A DNA stretch of 64,000 bases from Jannaschia helgolandensis (GCF_900109285.1 NZ_FNZQ01000003.1:186001-250000), one strand, 5' to 3'. Positions 1 to 10,745 are shown, counted from the stretch's first letter. Notes: a model not told the origin generated them from the letters alone. Made by a program: numbers and translations.

Positions 1-21
1 CCGGGCCGACAGCACCGGGGA

Positions 22-1377
22 TTAATCCGCGCTGGCGATCTGCGCCAGGTGCATCGCCGCCAGCAAGGCCCCGTCCTCATGCGCAATCCGTTCGCCCAGA
101 TCGGTGGCATGGGCGTAATCGAACCGCTCCAACAATTCGCGCAGCTTCGGCATCGCGCGCGATGCGCTGAATTGGCGGCGGGGCAAAGTGACAGCCACAC
201 CCATACGTGTCAGTCTGGCGGCATTGTCGGGCTGATCGCCGCCTATCGGCACGACCAGTTGCGGGCGACCGGATCGCAGCGCCTCGGCCGCAGTCCCCAT
301 GCCACCGTGATGCAGAATCGCAGCCGCCTGTGGAAACAGCGGCGCGTGCGGCGTGTGCGGCAATGACAGAATATCGAGGCCGTCCGGAACCTCCGCCTGT
401 CCGTGCAACAGCACCGACCGCAGGCCGAGCGCCCGCGACAGCCGCACCGCTTCGTCCCAGAAGGCCGGGCCACCGATACCCTGAGCAATGCTGCCCAGCG
501 TGACAACCAGCGGCGGAGGCCCGGCTTCAAGCCACGCCTGCACCGACGCCGACAGATCTCCCAATGGCGCGCGGGGGAAGCCGACGGCGATCAGGCCGGA
601 CGGGGCATCGTCGGGGACCGGCGCGAAGCTTTCGGACCAGAGGCCAAGGCGGATCGGAACGGCTTCCATACCCGGATCGACCATCGGCGTGCCGTGGTGC
701 GGCGGCAGGTCCAGCCGGGCGCGGACCCGATTCAGGGAGGGCGACAGACCGGCGCGCAGAACCGATCTGGCCGTGCCCATGACAGCCCGGTTCCAGCCCC
801 GCGTGACCGGGTTTCGCGGGGTGCGGACGGCCAGATCCATCCCCGGTCCGCGCGGCGGGTCCAACGCCGAGAACGCCAGCGTCGGTTGCAGGGTCAGGGG
901 CACGAAGGGCAGGCCCGCCCGTTCCGCCGCGATCGCCGCCGTGAAGGTCATGACGGTGCCGGCGACACAGGCCGCACCGATACAGGCTTCCTCGATCTGC
1001 GGCAGCGTATCGGGAATAGCGGGGAAGACCACGCGGCGCAGGAAAGGCATCGGGTTGCGGAAGAAGTCGTCGGCGAGTCTGTCGAAACTCACACCCAGGT
1101 CGGCGGCAACCTGTGCCCTGGTCGGACCGACCGGCGTAGCCAGAAGCCCCCAGGACCGGGCAATGACGCAATCGTCGGGGGACAGAAGCAGCCGGACCTC
1201 CACTCCGATCCGGTCCAGTGACCGCGCGATCGACAGAACGGGATAGAGATCGCCCAGCGATCCCGCTGTCGTCAGAACCACGGCCCCCCGGCGGGACGGC
1301 GGGATGCGTCCTTCGAGGCCTGAAAGATGCGAAACCCCGCTCCATTTCCGGAACGGGGTTCGCACGACATTGGCCAT
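22..1377 (-). CDS. GT-B fold glycosyltransferase (UDP-glycosyltransferase/MGT-like)
   Basis: A 451-residue protein resembling family 1 glycosyltransferases, which move a sugar from a nucleotide donor to a lipid or small molecule. The N-terminal Rossmann half opens with AVVLTTAGSLGDLYPVLSIA at about residue 32. The C-terminal donor-binding half carries HHGGMGTAAEALRSGRP near residues 356-372, followed by PIGGDQPDNA, the classic signature. The first 30 residues precede the fold and are not typical, so a later GTG start near residue 33 is possible. It lies 9 nt downstream of the bactofilin gene and probably ends a three-gene operon with the M23 peptidase. Acceptor and sugar cannot be predicted; an envelope glycolipid or polysaccharide role is inferred from context only. 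Confidence 0.8.
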   Translation of the reverse strand: MANVVRTPFRKWSGVSHLSGLEGRIPPSRRGAVVLTTAGSLGDLYPVLSIARSLDRIGVEVRLLLSPDDCVIARSWGLLATPVGPTRAQVAADLGVSFDRLADDFFRNPMPFLRRVVFPAIPDTLPQIEEACIGAACVAGTVMTFTAAIAAERAGLPFVPLTLQPTLAFSALDPPRGPGMDLAVRTPRNPVTRGWNRAVMGTARSVLRAGLSPSLNRVRARLDLPPHHGTPMVDPGMEAVPIRLGLWSESFAPVPDDAPSGLIAVGFPRAPLGDLSASVQAWLEAGPPPLVVTLGSIAQGIGGPAFWDEAVRLSRALGLRSVLLHGQAEVPDGLDILSLPHTPHAPLFPQAAAILHHGGMGTAAEALRSGRPQLVVPIGGDQPDNAARLTRMGVAVTLPRRQFSASRAMPKLRELLERFDYAHATDLGERIAHEDGALLAAMHLAQIASAD

Positions 1378-1386
1378 GTAGTGTGC

Positions 1387-1932
1387 TTAACTTTTGGGTG
1401 TCGTATTGGTCGTGTTGGTCGGCGATGTTGTCACGACAGGTTTGGCATTCTGGCGCGATCCACTCGACAGCGGGTCGTCCTGACGCTGCACCGCGCCCTC
1501 GAAATGCGCACCGGATTCGATGGCAATCGTCTTGTGGATGATGTCGCCCTCGACACGAGCGGTCGACGTCAGCCGGACTTTCAAGCCCCGGACGCGACCG
1601 ATGACACGCCCGTTGACGACGATATCGTCGGCGATGACTTCGCCCCGGACCACGGCACCTTCGCCGACGGTCAGCAGGTGGGCCTGGATATTGCCTTCGA
1701 CCTCGCCTTCGATCTGGATGTCGCCGGACGTCTTGATGTCGCCCTTGATAACAAGGTCCGAAGACAGCGACGACGGTGCCACCTTGGGCTTCATCGCGGC
1801 CTGACCGGCACCGAGTTCAAGACCCGCAGGCTTCGACGGTGGCGTCGAGGAAGGAGGCGGTGTCGCGCCGGGTGTGGTAGGCTTGTCCGAGGCGTCACCG
1901 CCGGGCTGGTTCAACTTAGATTTAGAAAACAT
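1387..1932 (-). CDS. Bactofilin (polymer-forming cytoskeletal protein)
   Basis: A 181-residue bactofilin. A Pro/Ser/Thr-rich N-terminal tail (residues 1-50) precedes the right-handed beta-helix core (about 55-150), seen as short glycine/valine repeats such as SGDIQIEGEVEGNIQ and GEVIADDIVVNG. A disordered Thr/Asn-rich tail follows. Bactofilins self-assemble without nucleotide and scaffold cell-wall enzymes at the inner membrane. The start overlaps the 3' end of the upstream M23 peptidase gene by 11 nt. This matches the widespread bactofilin/M23 peptidase pairing and suggests the bactofilin recruits that peptidase for localized peptidoglycan remodelling. Confidence 0.93.
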   Translation of the reverse strand: MFSKSKLNQPGGDASDKPTTPGATPPPSSTPPSKPAGLELGAGQAAMKPKVAPSSLSSDLVIKGDIKTSGDIQIEGEVEGNIQAHLLTVGEGAVVRGEVIADDIVVNGRVIGRVRGLKVRLTSTARVEGDIIHKTIAIESGAHFEGAVQRQDDPLSSGSRQNAKPVVTTSPTNTTNTTPKS

Positions 1933-3358
1933 CCTGACCTGCTTTTATAAAGGTATTAGGGTTCAGCGCCTCACCATTCCGCCTGATCTCATAGTGGGAA
2001 TGCACACCGGTAACCCGTCCGGTGTCCCCCATACCACCGATGGTCTCCCCACGCGAGACCCTTTGGCCGACGGTAACGGCAATGGAGTCATTATGTGCAT
2101 AGCGCGTCTCGAAGCCCAAGGGGTGCCGAATTTTGATCAGCTTGCCATATGCTGACGACCACCCGGCAAAGGTGACGACGCCATCCGCCGCTGCAAGAAT
2201 CGGCGTTCCGCGACTGGCTGCCAGGTCCACGCCCGAATGCATCCGGCCCCATCGCGGCCCGAAAGCCGATGTCAGGCGATAGGCAGACTTGACAGGTTTG
2301 CCCAGCGGCAGGCTTTCGGCTGCAATACGGTACATGTCGACGTCTTCCAGCTTGTCCATCAGACGGTTTGCACGGGCTGTGTCCACATCGACCAGATCGG
2401 CGCCGCCACGAGTGGAAACGACGACGGGTTCCAGGGGGCCACCCTGACCGCTGTACCCACTGCGAACCGATTGCAGGAGCGAATCGGACGAGATGCCGGC
2501 CTGGTTGAACACCCGCTCCAGCGGGACCATCGACGTCTCGAGAGCGTCTTCCAGACGGCTAAAGATGCGATTGTTCCGCTCGGCAACGACTTCGGCCATT
2601 GCTTCCATGCGGGTGATTTCGGCGTCAGCGCCCATCGCCACAACCATGGCTTCGTCACGGGCGAGTGCGGTTGCATCCAGCGCATCGGCCAGAATTTCGG
2701 CGGTCTCTGCGCTATCCGCGGCCAACCGCTCGGCCAGAGCCGTCGCCTCGGGCGCGTTATCGAGACGGGCCAGCAGGCTCTCGGCCTCGTCGCGGGCCTC
2801 GTTACGCTCGCTCACAGTGCGGCGCAGCGTTCGCTGAATGACTTCGATGCCTGTCTCGAGTTCGCGGACGCGCTGTTCGGAGGTCAGGACGGTGCCCTGC
2901 ATTTTCGAAACTTCGTCAAGTGCGGAGTAGAATCGTTCCAGCGCCTGTTCGGCTTCCTGCGCGCGGGTGTCGCGTTCGGTGGACAGGGCGGCCAGACGCG
3001 TCTCATAGGCGATCTGGGCACGCGCCGTCTGGTCGCGGCTGGACCCGGACGTGATGGCTCCGATCAGGAAGAACGAAGTAACCACGACCGTCCAGCCCAC
3101 CACCAATGCCCCGCCGATCAGGGTGCTGGCCTGGGTCAGAGGACGGAGTCGGATGAAGCGTGTGCCTTCTTCGGATTTCAGGAACAATCTCTGCTCGGGC
3201 AGGTGACGTTCCAGTTTCGCGTTGATCTTGTCCGACAGCCGTTGCTTCACGCGCCGTTCCCCCGTCTGATACTGACGAGCCGTGTTCGGCCCGAATTTAG
3301 TTCCCCCGACGGCCCTGAATTTTTCATAGGGTTCGTCATTTCGGCGGGTTCTAGACAT
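1922..3358 (-). CDS. Membrane-anchored M23 (LytM) peptidase, bactofilin partner
   Basis: A 478-residue bitopic protein: about 75 basic cytoplasmic residues, one transmembrane helix (about 78-100), a long periplasmic coiled coil (about 110-260), and a C-terminal LytM domain. Zinc ligands are intact: MHSGVD supplies His374 and Asp378, and HSHYE supplies His453 and His455, so an active endopeptidase is expected. I chose ATG at 3358; the longer frame would begin with TTG at 3376. It overlaps the bactofilin gene by 11 nt. By analogy with bactofilin-associated M23 enzymes of stalked or budding alphaproteobacteria, it probably cleaves peptide cross-links where the bactofilin polymer directs it. The cytoplasmic tail is the plausible bactofilin-binding part (inference). 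Confidence 0.9.
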   Translation of the reverse strand: MSRTRRNDEPYEKFRAVGGTKFGPNTARQYQTGERRVKQRLSDKINAKLERHLPEQRLFLKSEEGTRFIRLRPLTQASTLIGGALVVGWTVVVTSFFLIGAITSGSSRDQTARAQIAYETRLAALSTERDTRAQEAEQALERFYSALDEVSKMQGTVLTSEQRVRELETGIEVIQRTLRRTVSERNEARDEAESLLARLDNAPEATALAERLAADSAETAEILADALDATALARDEAMVVAMGADAEITRMEAMAEVVAERNNRIFSRLEDALETSMVPLERVFNQAGISSDSLLQSVRSGYSGQGGPLEPVVVSTRGGADLVDVDTARANRLMDKLEDVDMYRIAAESLPLGKPVKSAYRLTSAFGPRWGRMHSGVDLAASRGTPILAAADGVVTFAGWSSAYGKLIKIRHPLGFETRYAHNDSIAVTVGQRVSRGETIGGMGDTGRVTGVHSHYEIRRNGEALNPNTFIKAGQDVF

Positions 3359-3429
3359 TGTGATGCAATCGGGCAACCGTTCAGGCCCGTCGGCGGCAGA
3401 AACCCGCGCGTGCCGGGTCCGGCCTCCGG

Positions 3430-4241
3430 TCAGACGTCTTCGGTCAATGGCCAGTAGAAATCTGGCGGAAGGCCGGCATCGGCACGTTTTTCGACGTTGA
3501 AAGGGGGTTTCAAATTGCCGTGGAAATGGCGGCGCACCAGATCATGGAAGGCGGGCTTCGGGTCCAGGTCCCGCCGTCCGCACAGGAAATTGAACCATTT
3601 TGACCCGAACGCGACATGCGCCACCTCTTCGCTGTAGATGGTTTCCAGCGCGGTGACCGCGTCGGTTGCCCCGGCGCGACGAAAGACCTCGATCATGCCC
3701 GGCGTGACGTCCAGCCCGCGCGCCTCCAGTACCATCGGCACGACGGCCAGACGGGCCATCAGGTCGCCTGCAGTTTCTTCCGCCGCGCGCCACATTCCGG
3801 CATGGGCAGGCAGGGCACCATAGTGGCTGCCGACCGCGTTCAGGCAATCCGCCATCAGATTGAAGTGTTTCGCCTCGTCGTCTGCCGCCGACACCCAGTC
3901 GTCGAAGAACCCCATCGGCAGGGGCGACGTGGAAAAGCGCGCGATGATGTCCCAGTGCAGGTCGACGGCGTTCAATTCGATATGCGCGACAGCATGCAGG
4001 AGGGCGATCCGGCCCTCGGGCGTGCCGGGTTTGCGGCGCGGCACGTCGCGCGGCTGGGCCAGTTCGGGCCGGTCGGGGCGTGCCGGTTTGTCAGGCGGCG
4101 TCGCGGTGCCGACCGGAATGACCGCTGCCCCCTCGGCTCGGGATGCGCGCCAACGGGCCGCGTGAGCACGAGAGAGGGCGGTCTTGGCGCGGCCCTCGGC
4201 GGTCGTCAGCACCTCGACCGCCATCCGCGCGAGACTGAGCG

Positions 4242-4245
<4 letters not shown>
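3430..4245 (-). CDS. DUF455 ferritin-like protein
   Basis: A 271-residue protein of the DUF455 family, a ferritin-like four-helix fold with a probable di-metal site. Helices contain HIELNAVDLHWD, DEAKHFNLMADCL and EEVAHVAFGSKWF, which supply the Glu/His ligands expected of such sites. The N-terminal 75 residues are Ala/Pro-rich and precede the catalytic bundle. Its ATG overlaps the stop codon of the upstream bcp gene by 4 nt (ATGA), so the two are translationally coupled. Pairing with a peroxiredoxin suggests a redox or oxygen-related role, but the reaction is not established. Confidence 0.85.
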
Positions 4246-4721
<476 letters not shown>

Positions 4722-4830
4722 GACATTCTCCGCTGGTTGGGTGACTGTTATCTATGGGGGACTTGGAACCCGGCAGGGGTCAGGTCAAGATGCAGTCCGC
4801 GCTTCCCAATACTCCGGATGCCCAATTCAT

Positions 4831-7800
4831 ATGCCACAAGCCCCGGACAGACCGGTCAGACGACCCGGCCAACGCGCCCTGCGCGGGGTCGGGGTTCTGC
4901 TGCTGATCGTGGGGGTGATCGCGGCCGGAACAGCCTTTCGTCTGACCCGTGGACCGATTGCCCTGCCGGAATGGACGGTTGACCGGATCGAAGAGCGGAT
5001 CGGACGCAATCTGGGCCCGCGCGCCGTATCCATGGGACAGGTCGCGATTTCGTATGATCTGCGGGACCAGGCGCTGCGGCTGGTGTTGCGCGACGCGCAA
5101 CTGACGGACGCGGGCGTGCAGGTTCTGCTGTTGCCCGACGCGCGCGTGACACTGGATGGCGCGGCCCTGTTGCGCGGAAAGCTGCGCCCGCGCACCGTCG
5201 CGGTCGAAGGGCTGACGCTGGATATGTCGCGCGATGCCGAGAGGCGCTTTTCGCTGGCATTCGGGTCGGGCGGCGGCGCGCTGCCGGGCACCTGGGCCGA
5301 GGCGCTTGCATCGCTGGACACAGCATTGGCGACTCCGGCCATTGCCGCGCTGGACAACGTCACGATCGAGGGCGTCACCGTCCGGTTCGACGACGTGATC
5401 ACCGGCCTGTCGCAGCAGACGGAAAACGGCACCTTCACCTGGGCTCGACAGGGCGCGGGCGTGCGATTGACCCTGACGTCGGATCTGCGGCTGGGTGCGC
5501 GCAGGGCGCAGGCCGCACTCAGCCTGTTGCGGCGCACGGACGACGACGGAGCCGGACAGGGTGCCGAGGCGACCTTTGCGCTGACCTCTTTGTCACTGGC
5601 GGGATTGGCGGACATGCTGCCCAATATTCCGGCCCTGACGCTGGTCACGGGCGAGGTGTCGGCGACCGCGGCCATGACCCTGTCCGAGGATGGCACGCCC
5701 GGCCCGCTGCGGGGACGCGTGGTGGGACGCGACGCCCGCATGACGGATCACGCGTCGATGGCGCTGGACAGGGCGGTGCTGGCCTTCGACTGGTTGCCGG
5801 GATCGGGCCGGATCGGCCTGTCGGAAATCTCGGCCTCGTCGGACGAGATTGCGGTTCTCGCAGGCGGTCAGGTCCTTCTGGACGACGGATTGACCGGACC
5901 GGTCCAGGTGCAGTTGCAACTGGGGGAGACGATCTTCGACCCGGAAGGCCTGCTGGACCGGCGTGTCGAATTCCGGCAGGGCGTGATCGAGGCCCGGCTG
6001 ATACAGCGTCCGCTGGGCCTGCGGATCGGGCAGGCAATGGTAACGGGTCCAAGCGGAACGGCGCGTCTGTCGGGTCGTCTGGACTACGGCGCTGAAGGTG
6101 CGGTCGGTGCGCTGCGCCTGTCGGTGCCGCGCATGAACGTGGCGGACCTGACCGCGCTCTGGCCGCCGTCCCTGCAGACGCAGGCCCGCGACTGGTTCAC
6201 CACGAACCTTCTGGACGGCCAGGCAACGGATGCGACGGCACTGGTCCGCATCGCGCCCGGTCAGCCCCCCGAGGTCGCGGCCAGCTTCGATTTCGCCGAT
6301 GGCAACTTCCGCTACATGCGTGCGATGCCGCTCGCCACCGGTGCGGCGGGGGCCGCACAGCTGAGTGGCAATCGTCTGACCCTGCGCGTTGACCGGGGTC
6401 GCGTGCCCGCCATCGGGCCAGACCCGTCCGACCCGACGGGGCCGGGGGGCGAAGTCGATATCGCTGGCAGTACCTTTACCATCCTCGATACCACACAACG
6501 ACCTTCGACCGGCAAGCTCGCGCTTCTGGCTCGCGGTGAGATCGGCGACATGCTGACCCTGCTGGACAATCCGCCATTCCGCCTGCTGCAACGGCTGAAC
6601 AAGACCCGTGACATGGCATCTGGCCGGGCCGAGGCGCGGGTGTCGGCGACCTTACCTCTGCGCAAGGGCAACGCCCCGGCGGATTTCGTCTATGACGTCA
6701 CCGCGCGCCTGACGGACGTGGAAAGCCGCAGCATCGTGCCGGGGCGCCTGATTGCCGCCGATGACCTGACGCTGACCGTCGTGCCGGGGCATGTGCAGAT
6801 TGCGGGCGACATGGCGCTTGAAGGTGTGCCGTTTTCCGGCCGCTGGCAGCAGTCCCTGCCACCCCCTTCGACCACACCGCTTGATCCGAATGCGCCACCG
6901 CCTCCGGCACGGCGCCTGCCGGAGCCGGGGCGCGTGACCGGCACGGCACGCATTTCGCCCGATGGGCTGGCACGGCTAGGGATCGCGCTGGACGCGCTGT
7001 CGCTGCGCGGATCGGCGCAGGCCGATATCTCCGTCAGCTTGCCGCAGGGCGCTGCCCCGCGCCTGTCGGTCACCAGCGATCTGCGCGGCATGTCCGTCGC
7101 TTTGCCCGTCATCAGTTGGTCCAAGCCCGCCGAACGATCGGCGTCCTTCGCCGTCGAAGCGACATTGGGCGCCGTGCCCGAGGTCACGCGGATCAAGCTG
7201 GACGCACCGGGCCTGACCGCGCAGGGGCATGTGACCCTGCGCCCGAACGGCGGCGGGTTGGAGCTGGCCACCTTCGACAGCGTCGACACCGGATGGTTCC
7301 GTGGCCCCCTCGTCCTGACGGGGCGGGGTCCGGGCGTGTCGCCGGCCATCTCGATCCGCAGCGGTCAGGCCGACCTGCGCCGCGCGCTGCTGGCGGGTGA
7401 CGCGGGCAGCGGGGGTGGGGGCGACAGCGCGCCGCTGGAAATCGCGCTTAACCGCCTGACGATCACCGAAGGCATCGCGCTGACCGACCTGCGCGCGACA
7501 CTGCGTGGCGGATCGGGCAGTTTCACCGGGCGCATCAACGGCGGCGCGGCGGTTGAGGGCGTGCTGGCCCCACAGGGTGGCGGCTCGGCGGTGCAGGTGC
7601 GGGGCACGGATGGCGGCGCGGTCCTGCAATCTGCCGGGCTGTTCAGGGACGCGCGGGGCGGATCGATCACCATGACGCTGCGCCCGACCGGGCAGACCGG
7701 CGTTTATTCAGGGGCGCTGCGCATGGGCAATGTCCGCGTCCGCAACGCGCCTGCGCTGGCCTCGCTTTTGCAGGCGCTGTCGGTGGTCGGCATTCTGGAG

Positions 7801-8151
7801 CAATTGGGCGGAGAGGGTCTTTTCTTCCAGACCGTCGAATCGGACTTCACGTTACGCCCCGATGACATCGTCGTGCAGCGGGCCAGCGCGGTCGGCCCGT
7901 CGATGTCGATCACGGCGGACGGCACCTATGACATCGGCACTAAGCGGATGGACCTGCAGGGCGTCATTTCGCCCATCTATCTGGTAAACGGGCTGTTCGG
8001 TGCGCTGTTTGCGCGACGGGACGAAGGGTTGTTCGGCTTCACCTATCGCCTGACAGGGCTTGCCGCCGATCCGCAGGTTTCGGTCAATCCTCTGTCGATC
8101 CTGACGCCGGGGGTGTTCCGCGACATCTTCCGCAAGTCGCCACCTTCCTGA
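4831..8151 (+). CDS. AsmA/YhdP-like protein (DUF3971 type), inner-membrane anchored
   Basis: About 1106 residues from the ATG at 4831. The open frame reaches back to 4720, but that would overlap the divergent bcp start and adds an unlikely leader. One N-terminal signal anchor (about residues 18-38, GVLLLIVGVIAAG) is followed by a very long periplasmic region of repeated beta-rich segments. A conserved C-terminal block with LLQALSVVGILEQL and GTYDIGTKRMDLQGVISPIYLVNGLFG matches the AsmA-like C-terminal region. Related proteins (YhdP, TamB) form grooved bridges moving phospholipids to the outer membrane; that role is inferred. queA follows 28 nt later and may be co-transcribed. Confidence 0.85.
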   Translation: MPQAPDRPVRRPGQRALRGVGVLLLIVGVIAAGTAFRLTRGPIALPEWTVDRIEERIGRNLGPRAVSMGQVAISYDLRDQALRLVLRDAQLTDAGVQVLLLPDARVTLDGAALLRGKLRPRTVAVEGLTLDMSRDAERRFSLAFGSGGGALPGTWAEALASLDTALATPAIAALDNVTIEGVTVRFDDVITGLSQQTENGTFTWARQGAGVRLTLTSDLRLGARRAQAALSLLRRTDDDGAGQGAEATFALTSLSLAGLADMLPNIPALTLVTGEVSATAAMTLSEDGTPGPLRGRVVGRDARMTDHASMALDRAVLAFDWLPGSGRIGLSEISASSDEIAVLAGGQVLLDDGLTGPVQVQLQLGETIFDPEGLLDRRVEFRQGVIEARLIQRPLGLRIGQAMVTGPSGTARLSGRLDYGAEGAVGALRLSVPRMNVADLTALWPPSLQTQARDWFTTNLLDGQATDATALVRIAPGQPPEVAASFDFADGNFRYMRAMPLATGAAGAAQLSGNRLTLRVDRGRVPAIGPDPSDPTGPGGEVDIAGSTFTILDTTQRPSTGKLALLARGEIGDMLTLLDNPPFRLLQRLNKTRDMASGRAEARVSATLPLRKGNAPADFVYDVTARLTDVESRSIVPGRLIAADDLTLTVVPGHVQIAGDMALEGVPFSGRWQQSLPPPSTTPLDPNAPPPPARRLPEPGRVTGTARISPDGLARLGIALDALSLRGSAQADISVSLPQGAAPRLSVTSDLRGMSVALPVISWSKPAERSASFAVEATLGAVPEVTRIKLDAPGLTAQGHVTLRPNGGGLELATFDSVDTGWFRGPLVLTGRGPGVSPAISIRSGQADLRRALLAGDAGSGGGGDSAPLEIALNRLTITEGIALTDLRATLRGGSGSFTGRINGGAAVEGVLAPQGGGSAVQVRGTDGGAVLQSAGLFRDARGGSITMTLRPTGQTGVYSGALRMGNVRVRNAPALASLLQALSVVGILEQLGGEGLFFQTVESDFTLRPDDIVVQRASAVGPSMSITADGTYDIGTKRMDLQGVISPIYLVNGLFGALFARRDEGLFGFTYRLTGLAADPQVSVNPLSILTPGVFRDIFRKSPPS

Positions 8152-8179
8152 GCGGTTTCCCGGCTGCTAGGACGCGGCC

Positions 8180-9238
8180 ATGAAACTCAGCGATTTCGAT
8201 TTCGACCTGCCCGACGACCTGATCGCGACCCGGCCCGCCACGCCGCGATCGTCATCGCGGCTGATGGTGATGGAGGGCGACCGGATCAGCGACGCTGTCT
8301 TCACCGATCTGACCCGTTGGCTGCGACCCGGAGATCGTCTTGTTTTGAACGATACCAAGGTGATACCAGCCCGTCTGAACGGCACGCGGGTGCGGCAGAC
8401 GGCGGATGGATCGGGTCGCGCGAAGGTCGAGCTGACACTGACTGCGCCGCAGCCGGACGGGTCGTGGAAGGCCCTGGCCAAGCCGCTGCGCAAGCTGCGC
8501 GCCGGCGATCTGATCGAATTGGCGGCGGGCCATACGGCGCAGGTCATTGCACGGGGCGAGACCGATCTGACGCTGCGGTTCGACTGCGACTCCAGCGCGT
8601 TGCACGCCGTTCTTGAGGCCGCGGGCGAGATGCCTTTGCCGCCGTATATCGCCGCCAAACGTGCGCCCGATGCGCGCGACAAGGACGATTATCAGACCGT
8701 CTGGGCCCGCCATTCCGGAGCGGTTGCGGCGCCTACGGCGAGTTTGCATTTCGATACGCCATTGCTGGAAGCCCTGCGAAATCAGGGTGTTGAATTCACC
8801 GAAGTCACATTGCATGTCGGTGCGGGCACCTTTCTTCCGGTCAAGGTCGAAGACGTGACGACGCATCGAATGCATGCCGAATGGGGCGAGGTCACGCCCG
8901 ATGCCGCCGCCGCCATCGCCGCGACCAAGGCGGCGGGCGGGCGGATCATTCCCGTGGGGACAACCGCCCTGCGTCTGATCGAAAGTGCGGCTGCGAACGG
9001 AGAAATTAATCCGTTTCAAGGGGATACGGACATTTTCATATACCCCGGATATGATTTCCGGGTGGCGGATGGGTTGATCACGAACTTTCACCTGCCACAA
9101 TCGACGCTGCTGATGCTGGTGTCGGCGCTGATGGGACGGGATCGGATGCTGGCGGCCTATGCCCATGCGATTTCGCGGTCCTACCGGTTTTTCAGCTATG
9201 GCGACGCATCGTTGCTTTTGCCCACACCGCGGCATTGA
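8180..9238 (+). CDS. queA: tRNA preQ1(34) S-adenosylmethionine ribosyltransferase-isomerase
   Basis: A 352-residue QueA of normal length. It transfers and isomerises the ribosyl moiety of SAM onto preQ1 at tRNA position 34, giving epoxyqueuosine. Visible hallmarks are the start [16 protein letters not shown], then [44 protein letters not shown] and the C-terminal [18 protein letters not shown]. The partner enzyme gene tgt lies 23 kb away at 32217. Confidence 0.97.
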   Translation: MKLSDFDFDLPDDLIATRPATPRSSSRLMVMEGDRISDAVFTDLTRWLRPGDRLVLNDTKVIPARLNGTRVRQTADGSGRAKVELTLTAPQPDGSWKALAKPLRKLRAGDLIELAAGHTAQVIARGETDLTLRFDCDSSALHAVLEAAGEMPLPPYIAAKRAPDARDKDDYQTVWARHSGAVAAPTASLHFDTPLLEALRNQGVEFTEVTLHVGAGTFLPVKVEDVTTHRMHAEWGEVTPDAAAAIAATKAAGGRIIPVGTTALRLIESAAANGEINPFQGDTDIFIYPGYDFRVADGLITNFHLPQSTLLMLVSALMGRDRMLAAYAHAISRSYRFFSYGDASLLLPTPRH

Positions 9239-9470
9239 CAAACAAGCGCTTGCGCGGCGGATTTCGTAGGTGATGCGGGTATTCGCAACGGGTGATCTGC
9301 GTCGGACGTCCGCACGTTAATCTTCGATACTCACCTGGACGGTAGACCCGGATCGAGGCGATGACGTGCTCGCAAAAATGGCCACCCGTCCCGGCGTCGC
9401 ATTTCGGCTGGACGCATCCCGCCATCGGGCGTAGGCGCGCCAAGACACAACCGTTGATCGAGGCCGCCCG
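9239..9470. other. Intergenic region, nothing recognised
   Basis: This 232-bp gap separates queA from the MFS gene, both on the plus strand. Reading frames in it are short and look like shadows. No convincing RNA gene, terminator with a T-run or operator was seen. It probably holds the promoter of the MFS/DUF924 pair. Confidence 0.5.
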
Positions 9471-10745
9471 ATGCTGACCGTCATCCGTAACTCCTGGGCA
9501 CTTTTGTTCGGCATCATGCTGCTGATGCTGGGCAACGGTATGCAGGGCACGCTGCTGGGTGTGCGGGGCGCGATCGAGGGGTTCTCGACCGGCGCAATGT
9601 CGATCATCATGGCCAGCTATTTCGCGGGCTTCCTGCTGGGCTCGCAGATGGTGCCGGACATGATCCGCAGGGTGGGGCATGTGCGGGTGTTTGCGTTTCT
9701 GGGCTCGCTCGCCTCGGCGGGTCTGATCCTCTATCCGCTGCTGACGAACCCGATCGCCTGGACCGGACTGCGGCTGTTGCTCGGCTTCTGCTTTTGCGGC
9801 GTCTACATCGTCTCGGAATCATGGCTCAACAATTCGACCACGAACGAGACGCGGGGCCGGGCGCTGGCGCTGTATATGATCGCCCAGATGGTCGGGATCG
9901 TCGCGGCGCAGGCCCTGTTCGCCTGGGGCGATGCGTCGGAGTATACGCTGTTCATCATCGTGTCGGTCCTGGTGTCGCTGGCCTTCGCGCCGATCCTTCT
10001 GGCGGCGACGCCGGTGCCGCCGTTCGAGAGCGCCAAGCCGATGTCGTTCAGCAAACTTTATAGTGTATCGCCGCTGGGCTTCATCGGCATTTTCCTGATG
10101 GGGGCAGTCTTTTCCGCGCTGTTCGGCATGGCCGGCGTTTACGGAGCGGCGGCGGGGCTGACCACGGGGCAGATCGCATTGTTCGTTTCAGCGATCTATA
10201 CTGGGGGGATGCTACTGCAGTATCCAATTGGCTGGCTGTCTGACCGGGCCGATCGGCGAAAACTGGTCATCGCGGGTGCGGTGATCGGGGTGCTGGCCTG
10301 TGGGTTGGGCATATCAGGTCTGGGCGGCGTCAATGGAGCGCTGGTATCGGCATTCCTGATCGGCGGCATGGCGAACCCGCTTTATGGGATTCTGCTGGCC
10401 TATACGAACGACTATCTGGAATACGAGGATATGTCGGCGGCGTCCGGTCGGTTGCTGTTCGTCAACGGTCTGGGGGCGGTCGGCGGGCCGCTGATCACCG
10501 GTTGGCTGATGGGTGTTGCCGGACCGGCGGGGTTCTTCATCTTCGTGGGTGTGTTGATGCTGGTGCTGGCGGTCTATGCCGGGTGGCGGATGACGCAGCG
10601 TGGCGCGCAACCGATCGGCGACGATACCAATTATGTCGTCATGTCCCCGATGGCCACCACGCCTGTCACCATCGAATCCGTGGTCGAGGAGTGGGAAGAT
10701 CAGGCCCCGGAGGTCGGGACCGACACCATGGCGGTGAACCCGTGA
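9471..10745 (+). CDS. MFS transporter (YcaD-like)
   Basis: A 424-residue, twelve-helix major facilitator. The first half contains LLMLGNGMQGTLLGVRGAIE and SESWLNNSTTNETRGRALALY, typical of the YcaD-like family. The inter-half loop follows PPFESAKPMSFSKL, and helix 8-9 carries PIGWLSDRADRRKLV. A hydrophilic, acidic C-terminal tail of about 50 residues follows the last helix. The substrate is unknown. Its stop codon overlaps the GTG start of the next gene (GTGA), so the two are coupled. Confidence 0.85.
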   Translation: MLTVIRNSWALLFGIMLLMLGNGMQGTLLGVRGAIEGFSTGAMSIIMASYFAGFLLGSQMVPDMIRRVGHVRVFAFLGSLASAGLILYPLLTNPIAWTGLRLLLGFCFCGVYIVSESWLNNSTTNETRGRALALYMIAQMVGIVAAQALFAWGDASEYTLFIIVSVLVSLAFAPILLAATPVPPFESAKPMSFSKLYSVSPLGFIGIFLMGAVFSALFGMAGVYGAAAGLTTGQIALFVSAIYTGGMLLQYPIGWLSDRADRRKLVIAGAVIGVLACGLGISGLGGVNGALVSAFLIGGMANPLYGILLAYTNDYLEYEDMSAASGRLLFVNGLGAVGGPLITGWLMGVAGPAGFFIFVGVLMLVLAVYAGWRMTQRGAQPIGDDTNYVVMSPMATTPVTIESVVEEWEDQAPEVGTDTMAVNP

